Of a stretch of DNA of 64,000 nt, positions 19,050-26,295 are shown piece by piece. The translations under genes and the position numbers were made by a program. The stretch is from NCBI GenBank assembly GCA_958295905.1, contig OY282382.1, positions 5,080,910-5,144,909 of the forward strand. Direction: 5' to 3'. The notes under the pieces are model-generated. The model worked only from the letters and a program-made list of their open reading frames with translations. It did no database searches and was not told where the DNA came from. The first letter of the stretch is position 1. Each line of letters starts with the position of its first letter. The DNA comes from an uncultured Vicinamibacterales bacterium (GTDB taxonomy: Bacteria; Acidobacteriota; Vicinamibacteria; Vicinamibacterales; UBA8438).

Positions 19050-20150
19050 ATGGAACCGACCCGGATCGACGTCGCCAGCGCAACGCGGACCTACCCCGTA
19101 CTCGTGGCCCACGGCCTTGCCGCCGGGATGGACCGGTGGCTGTCGGCGGCCGGAATCGGCGAGCGCAGGTTCTTCGTGTCCAGCCCGGCCGTCTGGACCC
19201 GGCACGGCGAGACGATGCAGGCCGCGTTGCCGAACGTCCCGCCCATACTGGTGCCGGACGGCGAGCGATCGAAGACCCTGCACACCGTGTCGCGCATCTA
19301 CGAAGCGCTGATCCGCGCCGACGCCGACCGGGGCTCGACGGTCATCGCGGTCGGGGGCGGGGTGCTCGGCGACACCGCCGGATTCGCGGCCGCGACGTAT
19401 CTCCGCGGCGTGGACCTGGTGCACGTGCCCACCACCCTCCTCGCCCAGGTCGACAGCGCCGTCGGCGGCAAGGTCGGGGTCAACCACCCCCTCGGCAAGA
19501 ACCTCATCGGCGCCTTCCATCCGCCCGCCGCGGTCATCGCCGACCCCCGGCTCCTCGACACCCTGCCCCGCCGCGAGCTGCGCGCCGGCCTCTACGAGGT
19601 CGTCAAATACGGGGTCATCGCCGACCGGCCGCTCTTCGACCGGCTCGTGAACGGCCTGCCGGAGGTCTTCGCGCGCCGGCCCGAAGTCCTGGTGGACATC
19701 ATCGCCGCCTCCTGCCGAATCAAGGCCGAGGTCGTCGCCGACGACGAACGTGAGGGGGGACGGCGCCGCATCCTGAACTTCGGGCACACGGCCGGCCACG
19801 CCCTGGAGGCGGTCACCCGGTACCGGCGTCTTCGTCACGGCGAGGCGGTGGCCTACGGCATGCTGGTCGCGGCGCGGCTGGCCGCCGACCGCCGGCTGCT
19901 CGACAAGGCCGATCTCGCCGCGCTGGTCGAGCTCATCGGGCGGATGGGCCCCCTGCCGTCGGTGACCGACCTCTCGCCGGAGGACGTGCTCGCGGCCATG
20001 CAGCGCGACAAGAAGGTCATCGCCGGACGGCTGCACTTCGTGCTCCCGCACGGCATCGGCGACACCGTCATCGTCGACGACGTGGCCGAGAAGGACATCC
20101 GGCGCGCGCTGGGCTCGATCGGGGTGCGCGGCCGGGAGTCTGCGCCGTAG
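19050..20150 (+). CDS. aroB: 3-dehydroquinate synthase
   Basis: Second step of the shikimate pathway: DAHP to 3-dehydroquinate, using NAD and a divalent metal. The 366-residue protein shows the NAD-binding GGGVLGDTAGFAAATYLRG, VGGKVGVNH, and the metal ligands in LYEVVKYG and NFGHTAGHALE. ATG 19050 gives the normal short N-terminus; the long open frame upstream is the antisense of proS. The last residues (RESAP) and the TAG stop are encoded by the first bases of an F1 repeat, so the natural C-terminus has been replaced or extended by the repeat. Confidence 0.96.
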   Translation: MEPTRIDVASATRTYPVLVAHGLAAGMDRWLSAAGIGERRFFVSSPAVWTRHGETMQAALPNVPPILVPDGERSKTLHTVSRIYEALIRADADRGSTVIAVGGGVLGDTAGFAAATYLRGVDLVHVPTTLLAQVDSAVGGKVGVNHPLGKNLIGAFHPPAAVIADPRLLDTLPRRELRAGLYEVVKYGVIADRPLFDRLVNGLPEVFARRPEVLVDIIAASCRIKAEVVADDEREGGRRRILNFGHTAGHALEAVTRYRRLRHGEAVAYGMLVAARLAADRRLLDKADLAALVELIGRMGPLPSVTDLSPEDVLAAMQRDKKVIAGRLHFVLPHGIGDTVIVDDVAEKDIRRALGSIGVRGRESAP

Positions 20151-20240
20151 AACGGCGCCGCCTCCCCCCGGAGGCGCCGACTCCCTGGAGGGTTGGTTGG
20201 GCGGCAATGTAGGGGCTGATTTGCGCGGCGCAGACTCCCA
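20136..20240 (+). repeat. F1 interspersed repeat, copy 2 (long-hairpin variant, mosaic end)
   Basis: It begins GGGAGTCTGCGCCGTAG, in which the TAG is the aroB stop, and carries the enlarged hairpin with an extra GCGCC/GGCGC arm, then GGAGGGTTGGTTGGGCGG. The second half departs from the family and instead ends GCGGCGCAGACTCCCAG, an inverted copy of the beginning. This copy is therefore bounded by inverted repeats, like family F3. Same direction as aroB. Confidence 0.85.
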
Positions 20241-20369
20241 GTGGTCCGTCACGCCACAATGTTCGGATATATGGACTTGAGTCAAACGACGTATTTCTTC
20301 TGCATAGAACTCTTGCGGTTCGAGGTGAGTGCCCCGGAGACCCTATTTTTAGTCGTGGCGATACATTAG
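20238..20369. repeat. F2 interspersed repeat, copy 2
   Basis: About 132 bp, starting AGTGGTCCGTCACGCCACAA and ending TTTTTAGTCGTGGCGATACATTAG. It directly follows F1 copy 2. Its right end (TTAG, a variant of CTAG) contains the stop codon of the convergent minus-strand pilX-like gene. It shares the middle motif GGACTTGAG-CAAACGA with copy 3 at 30399. Confidence 0.8.
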
Positions 20370-20959
20370 CGCACGATGTTCCACGCAACCACCTGGACCG
20401 CAGCGCCGTGTCTCACCAACGTCGCCTCGACCATTCGCATGACGCGGAACGGGCCGAACGCCGCCGCCCGCACCACGAGTCGGCCGTCCGCATCGGCGGG
20501 CGGGTCCGCGCCGGGGTCGGCGGGGTCCCCGCGGAGCCACGCAACCAGATAGAGCCGCGGCGCCCGGTCAGGCACGCCAACTAGGTCGCCGAGCCAGCCC
20601 CACGCGAAAAGACGCCACCGGGTGTCGTCGGACGGCTGGCGACCCGGCGGCAGGGCGCGAGTCTCCGCCTCGGCGTCCACGACCGACCCGTCCGGCAGAG
20701 TCACCGAGACCGGCCCGCGGAACCCGGGGGAACCGGGGCCATCCAGCACCGCGCGCCAGTCCGAGGCGTCGGCCAGATCGGCGGCCACGCTCGCCAGCAG
20801 CCCGTCGGCCGCGTACAACGCCTGCACCCCGCGGCGATGATGGGCCTCGACCGCCTCCTCGATCATGACGGTCGCCGCCAGGGCGCCCGCCAGCGCGGAC
20901 ACCAGGGCGCTCACCGCCACCGTCACCAGCAGCGCGCTACCCGCCTCACCGCGTCGCAC
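20366..20959 (-). CDS. PilX-like type IV pilus minor-pilin assembly protein
   Basis: A 197-residue protein starting GTG in VRRGEAGSALLVTVAVSALVSALAGALAATV, where RGEAGSALL resembles a prepilin processing site followed by a hydrophobic helix, as in PilX N-terminal domains. The rest is a soluble domain without recognised motifs. It overlaps the end of pilW and is the last of three consecutive minor-pilin genes (V, W, X), the usual order for priming pilins that start pilus assembly. The TAA stop lies in the right boundary of repeat F2 copy 2. GTG 20959 was chosen because it falls just before the leader; a longer upstream frame is the shadow of pilW. Confidence 0.65.
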   Translation of the reverse strand: MRRGEAGSALLVTVAVSALVSALAGALAATVMIEEAVEAHHRRGVQALYAADGLLASVAADLADASDWRAVLDGPGSPGFRGPVSVTLPDGSVVDAEAETRALPPGRQPSDDTRWRLFAWGWLGDLVGVPDRAPRLYLVAWLRGDPADPGADPPADADGRLVVRAAAFGPFRVMRMVEATLVRHGAAVQVVAWNIVR

Positions 20960-22016
20960 GACTCCCCGCAAGCCCCAGGTTGGGCGGCGCGACCACGGCG
21001 GCGACGCGGTAGCCCTCCGCGGCCGCTCCACCGCCGGCGACCGGGCCGGAGGCCAGCAGGCGCCGGTCCGCCCCCGGCCGCTCGGGAGCGGCGCTCTCAA
21101 CACGAATGTCGAGTCCGATCGCCCGCACCCGGAGCAGATCCGCATCGAACGGCGACCCGGCCGGGCCACACCAGGGTCCGTCGCTCAACCGGTCCAGGGG
21201 AATCTCGTCCAGCGGCCCCCGCCGCGGGTTCGAAGCCCCGGCCGTACAGGGCGGTCCCGCGGCCGCCGCACCGCCGAAGAACCGAAACCGGAGCGCGGCG
21301 AGACCGTCCACCATCGGGAAGTTGCCCCGCCAGCCGTTGTACTGCCTGAGCTGCCTCCGCTCCTCGTCGAAATAGTAGTGACGGACATCGACGGGAGCGA
21401 CCACCGCACCGGCCGCGAAGGCGGTCGCGGCCGGGCCGACCCGATCCAGCACCAGCGTCCGCTCTCCGGCGCCGCGCACCCGGAAGAGACCCCAGGCGGG
21501 CCGGTCGTCGAAGACCAGCACCAAGTCGCCCGTACCGTATCCGCAGTCCGGCCGGGCGCAGCCGGCCCCCGGGGCCAACCGCACATCCGCGCCCGAACCG
21601 CCCGTCGCATCCAGGAGCCGGGCCTCGGCGCCGCCGTCCCGCGAAACCGACAGCGTCGTGATGGCGTCGGATCGGACCCGCCGGTGTTCGCCGTCGCGCG
21701 CCCAGCGCCCCACCCGGTACGGCACGATCGGCGGCAGCATCCGCCGGAGCGGCCCGGGCTCCACCCGCATGGTGCCCCGTCCCGCCGCCATCAGGTCCGC
21801 GTGCAGTCGATCGAACGCGTGCCGCAAGCGCTGTTGCCCGTCGGCCATCGCGGGAAGCGACCGGCTCAGGAACAGCGCGGGGCGCACGGCGCCGTAGACT
21901 GCGGCCAGTACGACCAGGGTCAGGGTCAACGCGACGATCGTCTCGATCAGCGACAGTCCGGCCTCGCCCGGGACGGACCCGCCGTCCACGCGACGGCGGG
22001 CCGGCAGGTTCGCCAT
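20946..22016 (-). CDS. PilW-like type IV minor pilin
   Basis: A 356-residue protein with leader MANLPARRRVDGGSVPGEAG and then LSLIETIVALTLTLVVLAAVYG, a class III signal (Gly before a hydrophobic helix with Glu at +5). The remainder resembles PilW minor pilins, with a DLVLVFDD segment and HYYFDEERRQLRQYNG. It is processed by the prepilin peptidase encoded just upstream. A GTG overlapping the pilV stop (near 22091) could give a start about 25 codons earlier in frame; that extension is encoded by a direct repeat of the leader segment, so the true start is uncertain. Confidence 0.75.
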   Translation of the reverse strand: MANLPARRRVDGGSVPGEAGLSLIETIVALTLTLVVLAAVYGAVRPALFLSRSLPAMADGQQRLRHAFDRLHADLMAAGRGTMRVEPGPLRRMLPPIVPYRVGRWARDGEHRRVRSDAITTLSVSRDGGAEARLLDATGGSGADVRLAPGAGCARPDCGYGTGDLVLVFDDRPAWGLFRVRGAGERTLVLDRVGPAATAFAAGAVVAPVDVRHYYFDEERRQLRQYNGWRGNFPMVDGLAALRFRFFGGAAAAGPPCTAGASNPRRGPLDEIPLDRLSDGPWCGPAGSPFDADLLRVRAIGLDIRVESAAPERPGADRRLLASGPVAGGGAAAEGYRVAAVVAPPNLGLAGSRATR

Positions 22017-22094
22017 CACGGCTGCAGCTCGTGGGTTGGATGTTTCCGGCCCGCGGCACACGCGACGGCGGGCCGGCAAGTTCGCCCTCACGGC
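21988..22094. repeat. 35-bp direct repeat spanning the pilV end and pilW start
   Basis: Copies at 21988-22022 and 22060-22094 match at 33 of 35 positions (core GCGACGGCGGGCCGGCA). The first includes the pilW start codon and the second the pilV stop codon. In the minus-strand frame both encode ANLPARRRV, so the pilW leader region has been duplicated into the intergenic space. Confidence 0.8.
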
Positions 22095-22588
22095 CCCTCC
22101 GGCGCAGGCAGGAGCGTCATCAACAGGACCTCGTCCGGCGCCCCGCCCCGGGAAACGCCGTCGGCGGCGCTCCGACCGGGCCCGACCCGAACCCTGACGA
22201 TCAGCATCCCGGGCTGGGAGGCACGCGGGCGGACCGACGTCATGCGCCGGTACGCGGCGCCCGGCGGGGCGGCCCCACCCCCGCCGAGCACCTGTCCCGC
22301 GGCGCTCAGGAACTCGGTCTGCGCCGACCCCGCGCCGGCCAGCGCCGGCCCCCACGGTGCGCCGCCCGCGCGCAGTTGTTCGATCTTGTCGATGGCGAGC
22401 ATGAGCGACGATGTTCGATGGCGAGCCTGCACGAGCGACCGGGCAGACATCGCAAACAGCTGTGCGACACCGGCCGCCAGCGCCGCGAAGAGGCCCGCGG
22501 CCACCAGGACCTCGACAAGGCCGGCGCCGCGGTCGGCGCAGGCGCGAACGAGTGGATCGCGGGACGGCGGGGGAAGGCGTTCTTCCAT
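22088..22588 (-). CDS. PilV-like type IV minor pilin
   Basis: A 166-residue protein beginning MEERLPPPSRDPLVRACADRGAG and then LVEVLVAAGLFAALAAGVAQLFA, a textbook prepilin cleavage site (G before LVEVL with Glu at +5). The C-terminal part carries no recognisable enzyme motif. It is first of the V-W-X minor-pilin set and lies downstream of the prepilin peptidase gene. A longer N-terminal frame exists, but this ATG gives a leader of 23 residues and a good family length. Confidence 0.75.
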   Translation of the reverse strand: MEERLPPPSRDPLVRACADRGAGLVEVLVAAGLFAALAAGVAQLFAMSARSLVQARHRTSSLMLAIDKIEQLRAGGAPWGPALAGAGSAQTEFLSAAGQVLGGGGAAPPGAAYRRMTSVRPRASQPGMLIVRVRVGPGRSAADGVSRGGAPDEVLLMTLLPAPEGP

Positions 22589-22979
22589 GCCGGTCCGAAA
22601 GCAATATCCGAGCCAACCCCGTCGCGGGCGGCCATCGGAGCGGTCGCGGCGGCGCGAATCGCGGGGCAACGGAGCCGAACGGATCCGTCGGGCGGGAAGC
22701 GGAGCCGCATGACCCGATGTCCGGATTGGCAGTTTCTGCGCGCCGCAGGCGTCGAAGACGTCTCAGGAACGGCGGGGGGCGGCGCCCCGGGCGGCACGCC
22801 CCCGGGGCGGTGCCCATCGACACCATGCGGGCGGCGCGCCCGAGCGGATGCCGGGAGAACGAGCAGGTGCCCGTCGCCGCCGGCTCTTGCGCCGCTTCTG
22901 GTCACTTCCCGGAACCGAAGTTCCGCTTCCTCCGGCATCGGCGTTCGACTTCGCCCGGCACGGGCAGTCCGCCGCCGGT
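22589..22979. other. Intergenic region between pilD and pilV with a degenerate F1 remnant
   Basis: About 390 bases without a supported gene. Near 22688-22728 the sequence GGGCGGGAAGCGGAGCCGCA followed by a GAT-TCCGG end resembles the second half of repeat F1, but on the plus strand, opposite to the flanking genes, and with several differences. Around 22770-22815 there is a GC-only palindromic tract (GGCGGCGCCCCGGG...). No promoter boxes are evident. Confidence 0.45.
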
Positions 22980-23747
22980 TCACGAGGGCCAGAGATACCA
23001 GTGGATCAGCGGCGGGGCGACGTGGGTGGACAGGAGGGCGCCGGCGGCCAGGAACGTCCCGAACGGCAAGGGGTAGCTCAGGTTGTCCCGGTTGGCGGCG
23101 ACCATGGCCCCGCCGACCAGCGAACCGGACAGCGAGGCGATCATCAGCGTTACGAGCATGTGGGGCCAACCGAGAAAGGCCCCGACCATGGCGAGCATCT
23201 TCACGTCGCCCATGCCCATCCCCTCGCGGCCGCGCAACCGCAGGTAGGCCTCGCCGACCGCCCACGGGATCGCGCCCCCCGCGGCCGCCCCGACCACCGA
23301 GGCCTGCCACCCCGGCTCCCACCACAAGCTGCACGCGACGCCGATTCCCACACCCGGCAGGGTGATGACGTTCGGCAGAATCCGGTGGCGGAGGTCGATC
23401 ACCCCGAGCACGATCATCGACGCCGCGAACAGCAGGCGGGCCGCAAGGAGCGGCTGCCATCCGAACTGCCGGTACTGAAGGACGAACACGATCGCGGCGC
23501 CGACCTCCACCAGCGGATAGGCCGTCGATATCGCCGCCCGGCAGGTTCGACACCGGCCGCGCAGGACCATCCAGCTCAGCACCGGCACGTTCTCGAGCCA
23601 CCGCAGGCCACGGCCGCACGCCGGACACCGCGAGGGAGGAGCGACGACCGATTCGCCGCGCGGCAGGCGATGGATGCAGACGTTGAGGAAGCTCCCGACC
23701 GCAAGCCCCGCGGCGGCGACGAGTCCCACCGCCGGCAGCCCGGTCAT
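22980..23747 (-). CDS. pilD: Type IV prepilin peptidase / N-methyltransferase (A24 family)
   Basis: Cleaves prepilin leaders at the inner membrane and methylates the new N-terminus. The 255-residue protein has the N-terminal zinc-type cytoplasmic domain (two CxxC pairs, CPACGRGLRW and CRTCRA), eight or so membrane helices, and the catalytic aspartates in GVIDLRHRILPN and GREGMGMGDVKMLAM (the GxGD motif). NVPVLSW, typical of the family, is present. The start ATG overlaps the stop of a small upstream frame (TCATGA). It serves the pilins encoded on both sides. Confidence 0.93.
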   Translation of the reverse strand: MTGLPAVGLVAAAGLAVGSFLNVCIHRLPRGESVVAPPSRCPACGRGLRWLENVPVLSWMVLRGRCRTCRAAISTAYPLVEVGAAIVFVLQYRQFGWQPLLAARLLFAASMIVLGVIDLRHRILPNVITLPGVGIGVACSLWWEPGWQASVVGAAAGGAIPWAVGEAYLRLRGREGMGMGDVKMLAMVGAFLGWPHMLVTLMIASLSGSLVGGAMVAANRDNLSYPLPFGTFLAAGALLSTHVAPPLIHWYLWPS

Positions 23748-23923
23748 GACGGGGGCGCGCCGGGCAGCGGGGCCGGCGGCGCGGCGGGCGCGCGGGCGAT
23801 GGCACCGCCGGCGGCGCGCAGGAAAACCACATCGGGGACGTTGACCAGGGCCTGCGCGCGGCCGACCTGCTGCAACCACCTGGGAGTCGGTGCCGCAGAA
23901 CCGTTTTGGATCCGATCTAGCAC
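23744..23923 (-). CDS. Possible small protein, 59 residues, partly encoded by repeat F3
   Basis: A GTG-started frame whose first 15 codons lie in repeat F3 copy 1 and whose remainder reads RWLQQVGRAQALVNVPDVVFLRAAGG, ending in a Pro/Ala tail. Its TGA overlaps the pilD ATG. The second half looks protein-like and couples to pilD, so it may be the surviving 3' end of a gene interrupted by repeats F1 and F3. A fragment MGDVWLRQEPAGAD on the far side (near 24150-24108) could be its 5' part, but the joined frame is off by one base under the simplest excision. Not a recognised family. Confidence 0.3.
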   Translation of the reverse strand: MLDRIQNGSAAPTPRWLQQVGRAQALVNVPDVVFLRAAGGAIARAPAAPPAPLPGAPPS

Positions 23924-23996
23924 AATATGCAGCGGTCAGTTGCTGGAGCGTACACAATATATGGTGGTCAGGATTATCTGCGGCGCAGACTCCTAG
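23882..23996 (-). repeat. F3 interspersed repeat, copy 1
   Basis: About 115 bp bounded by inverted ends that are F1-like: GGGAGTCGGTGCCGCAGAACC on the left and GCGGCGCAGACTCCTAG on the right. The interior contains CCGATCTAGCACAATATG and ACACAATATATGGTGGTCAGGA, shared with copy 2 at 30291. Relatively AT-rich against its surroundings. The left CTAG equivalent has mutated (CCTGG). Confidence 0.75.
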
Positions 23997-24109
23997 CCCG
24001 GAGAGCGTCGCCTGCGGCTCCGCTCACCGCCCAACCAACCCTCCAGGGAGTCGGCGCCTCCGGGGGAGGCGGCGCCGTTCTACCTACGGCCTACGGCGCA
24101 GACTCCCGG
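23993..24109 (-). repeat. F1 interspersed repeat, copy 3 (long-hairpin variant)
   Basis: Minus-sense copy, co-oriented with the flanking pilus genes, sharing its CTAG with F3 copy 1. It has the enlarged hairpin arm (GGCGCCTCC/GGAGGCGGC) and a small local duplication in the loop (CTACCTACGGCCTACGGC). The right end, GACTCCCGG, abuts the sequence downstream of the VKOR-DsbA gene. Confidence 0.85.
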
Positions 24110-24226
24110 TCAGCTCCTGCGGGCTCCTGGCGCAGCCAGACGTCGCCCATCGACGCCGCCCGAGGCTCCGGCGGCGGACCGCTCGGCCCTTCCGGGGGTG
24201 CGCCGCCCGCCGGGCGGACCCGCGCA

Positions 24227-25462
24227 TCACGGCGACGGCTCGACCCCGCCGGCACGCTCGAGCTCCATCGCGATCGCCGCGTCGAAGAACCGCGGCGACA
24301 GCCCCCCGTTTATCACCACGCCGTTTATCACGTAGGTCGGGGTCGCCTCGATGGCGATCAGCGGCCCCAGGGCGATATCGGCGCGCACGTCATCGAGGAC
24401 CGCATCATAGTGCTCGTCGAAGTCGGTCATGCCGGCAACCTCGTCCAACCCCTCCCGAACCGTCTCGCGCGACATCGTCGCTTGGTGCTCGTAGAGCCAG
24501 CGGGCCATCTCGGCGTCACGCCCCTCGCGCCGGGCCAGGCGGACCGCGACCGCGGCCTCGCAGGCTCCCGTGTGCCCGGCCATCGGCGTCTGCTCGTTGC
24601 ACTCCGGGTCGAGCGGATAGTCGATGCTGACCAGTCTCACCGCTCCCGGATGACTGGACTCGTAGCGCGCGAAGATCGGTGCGTAGAGAAAATGGCTCCG
24701 GGCGCACGACGGACACTGGTAGTCGTTGAACTTCAGCACCAGCACCCGCGCCCCCTCTCGCGGGACCGGCAGATCGGCGCGCGGCTGGGCGTTCCAGAAA
24801 CGTTCGAACTCGGACTGGGCGTCGCCGGCGTCGGCTGACGATGCGGCACCGGACGGCGAAGCCGAAGACGCAACGGGAAGAACCGGCGCGGACGGCTCGA
24901 CCAGGAAGGGCAGCACCGCGACGACGGTCAGCCCCAGGTATCCTGCGGCTGCGCCCAGCGCCGCCGGCTTCCCGGCGAGTTGTCCCACGTCGGCAAGCAG
25001 GCGGCCGGGAAGCGACGCCAGCGGCGCCGCCGAGACCGTGCTCACGGCCAGGAAGATGCCGGCGACGGCGACGTGGGCGGTGACGCACAGCAGGCAGAGC
25101 GTTCCGAGGACGAAGAACGACTCGTAGGCGAGAAACAGCACCGCACCGAGTCCGACCGTCGACAGCACCAGCAGATATCCGCCCACGCTGCGGGCCAGTT
25201 CGCCCGATCCCCGGCCCGCCGCCCCCGTCAACAGCGCCACGAGGCCGAACCAGAACGCGCCGAACACCGCGACCGGAATACGGCCGATCGACCCGAAACG
25301 ACTCTGATAGACATCGGTGCAGCTCACGCTCGTGTTGACGTCGCAGAAGCTCACGTAGGCGGGTTCGTGCGCGCTCCGATAGTGCACGTAGGCCGACGTC
25401 GCGGCCGCGGCGAAACCGGCCAGCGCAAGGGCGATGATGACGCGGCGAACTGTTGGACTCAT
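24227..25462 (-). CDS. Vitamin K epoxide reductase fused to DsbA-like thioredoxin domain
   Basis: A 411-residue membrane protein that makes disulfide bonds in exported proteins: the VKOR part re-oxidises the fused thiol oxidase with quinone. The N-terminal half has about five membrane helices, the outer pair C40/C48 (CDVNTSVSC) and the CLLC active site near 122-125. The C-terminal periplasmic half has thioredoxin-type CPSC near 250 in FNDYQCPSCARSH and the cis-Pro loop EATPTYVINGV. Encoded between the major pilin and prepilin peptidase; the mature pilin has two Cys, a plausible substrate. ATG 25462 fits the first membrane helix. Confidence 0.93.
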   Translation of the reverse strand: MSPTVRRVIIALALAGFAAAATSAYVHYRSAHEPAYVSFCDVNTSVSCTDVYQSRFGSIGRIPVAVFGAFWFGLVALLTGAAGRGSGELARSVGGYLLVLSTVGLGAVLFLAYESFFVLGTLCLLCVTAHVAVAGIFLAVSTVSAAPLASLPGRLLADVGQLAGKPAALGAAAGYLGLTVVAVLPFLVEPSAPVLPVASSASPSGAASSADAGDAQSEFERFWNAQPRADLPVPREGARVLVLKFNDYQCPSCARSHFLYAPIFARYESSHPGAVRLVSIDYPLDPECNEQTPMAGHTGACEAAVAVRLARREGRDAEMARWLYEHQATMSRETVREGLDEVAGMTDFDEHYDAVLDDVRADIALGPLIAIEATPTYVINGVVINGGLSPRFFDAAIAMELERAGGVEPSP

Positions 25463-25605
25463 GGCGCAACTCCGGTTGTCGGACTATGTGCGGCGGGCCG
25501 GGGCCCGGGGGGCGCAACGCGCCGGACGGGATGCGGCGCCGGCGGAACCGCGGAACGAGGCTGCCACCGGCGGCCGCAACGGCCTGTCGCGCGTGAGCGC
25601 CCCCT

Positions 25606-26295
25606 CTATTGAATGGGCGTGGACCCCGCCGGCGCGCCGTTCTGGGTGACCGCCACCGCCGCTGTCGACTGGTAGATCGTGCCTCCCTGGTTCGTGCCGA
25701 AGAAGCGCACGCCGCCGCCGCCCGCGGGCGACGCACCGACGAAATAAGTCGAGACCACGCCGCCGGCGGGCACGCCGTTGCATGACGCCGGCGCCCCCGG
25801 CGCGGGCGCGCCGGCGGTCAGCTCGACCGAATAGCTGCTCTTCATGGAGGGGTCCGACGCAAGGTCGGTCCCGATGAAGCCGTCGCCCCCGCCGACCGTC
25901 GGGGGCGTTGCGAGCACCGCGAGGCTCGGTGCGTAGAAGCCGCTGCCGCAACTGGCGGCGAACGTCGCCTGAGCGCTGTTGATGGCCCGCAGCGAATTCA
26001 TGGCCGAGATCTCGTTGGCGGAAATGCGGGCGCGCATCAGGCCCGGCGCCGCGATGGCGGTAATGATGCCGATGATGGCAACCACCATCAGAAGCTCGAT
26101 CAGCGTGAAGCCGCTGCTGCCGCCGGCAGCCCGTGGTGAACCCCCGCGTCGCACCGAGAGCGGCGGGGCGCCCGCCTGACAAGGCGTGAAGAGGGCGCCC
26201 ATTGGGCCCGTGCAACCGACGAACAACGCAGTCAGGCGGGATACAACGCCGCTCGAATGCGGCGGGGACTTTCGCCACGGGCTGCCAGCCTTCAT
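25606..26295 (-). CDS. pilA: Type IV major pilin with a 54-codon insertion in the leader
   Basis: Prepilin with the cleavage site SSG before FTLIELLMVVAIIGIITAIAAPGLMRARISANE (Glu at +5) and a globular domain of about 130 residues with two Cys (AASCGSG, PASCNGV), probably disulfide-bonded. ATG 26295 has a strong AGGAGAGG site. The leader would be 62 residues, because a 162-bp F4 element is inserted in frame after codon 3. Without it the leader reads MKAGGSSG, an ordinary 8-residue type IVa leader. Internal starts inside the insert (ATG giving a 31-residue leader, GTG giving 15) may be used instead. Downstream of a possible sigma-54 promoter. Confidence 0.88.
   Translation of the reverse strand: MKAGSPWRKSPPHSSGVVSRLTALFVGCTGPMGALFTPCQAGAPPLSVRRGGSPRAAGGSSGFTLIELLMVVAIIGIITAIAAPGLMRARISANEISAMNSLRAINSAQATFAASCGSGFYAPSLAVLATPPTVGGGDGFIGTDLASDPSMKSSYSVELTAGAPAPGAPASCNGVPAGGVVSTYFVGASPAGGGGVRFFGTNQGGTIYQSTAAVAVTQNGAPAGSTPIQ
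26125..26286. repeat. F4 inverted-terminal-repeat element, copy 1 (inside the pilA leader)
   Basis: A 162-bp element with perfect 12-bp terminal inverted repeats, GGCAGCCCGTGG and CCACGGGCTGCC. It lies wholly inside the pilA coding sequence between codon 3 and the GGSSG leader motif, and its length is exactly 54 codons with no stop in the sense frame. Related sequence, including both ends, occurs at 51296-51574, and a left-end fragment at 56635-56688. A non-autonomous mobile element is likely. Confidence 0.85.
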
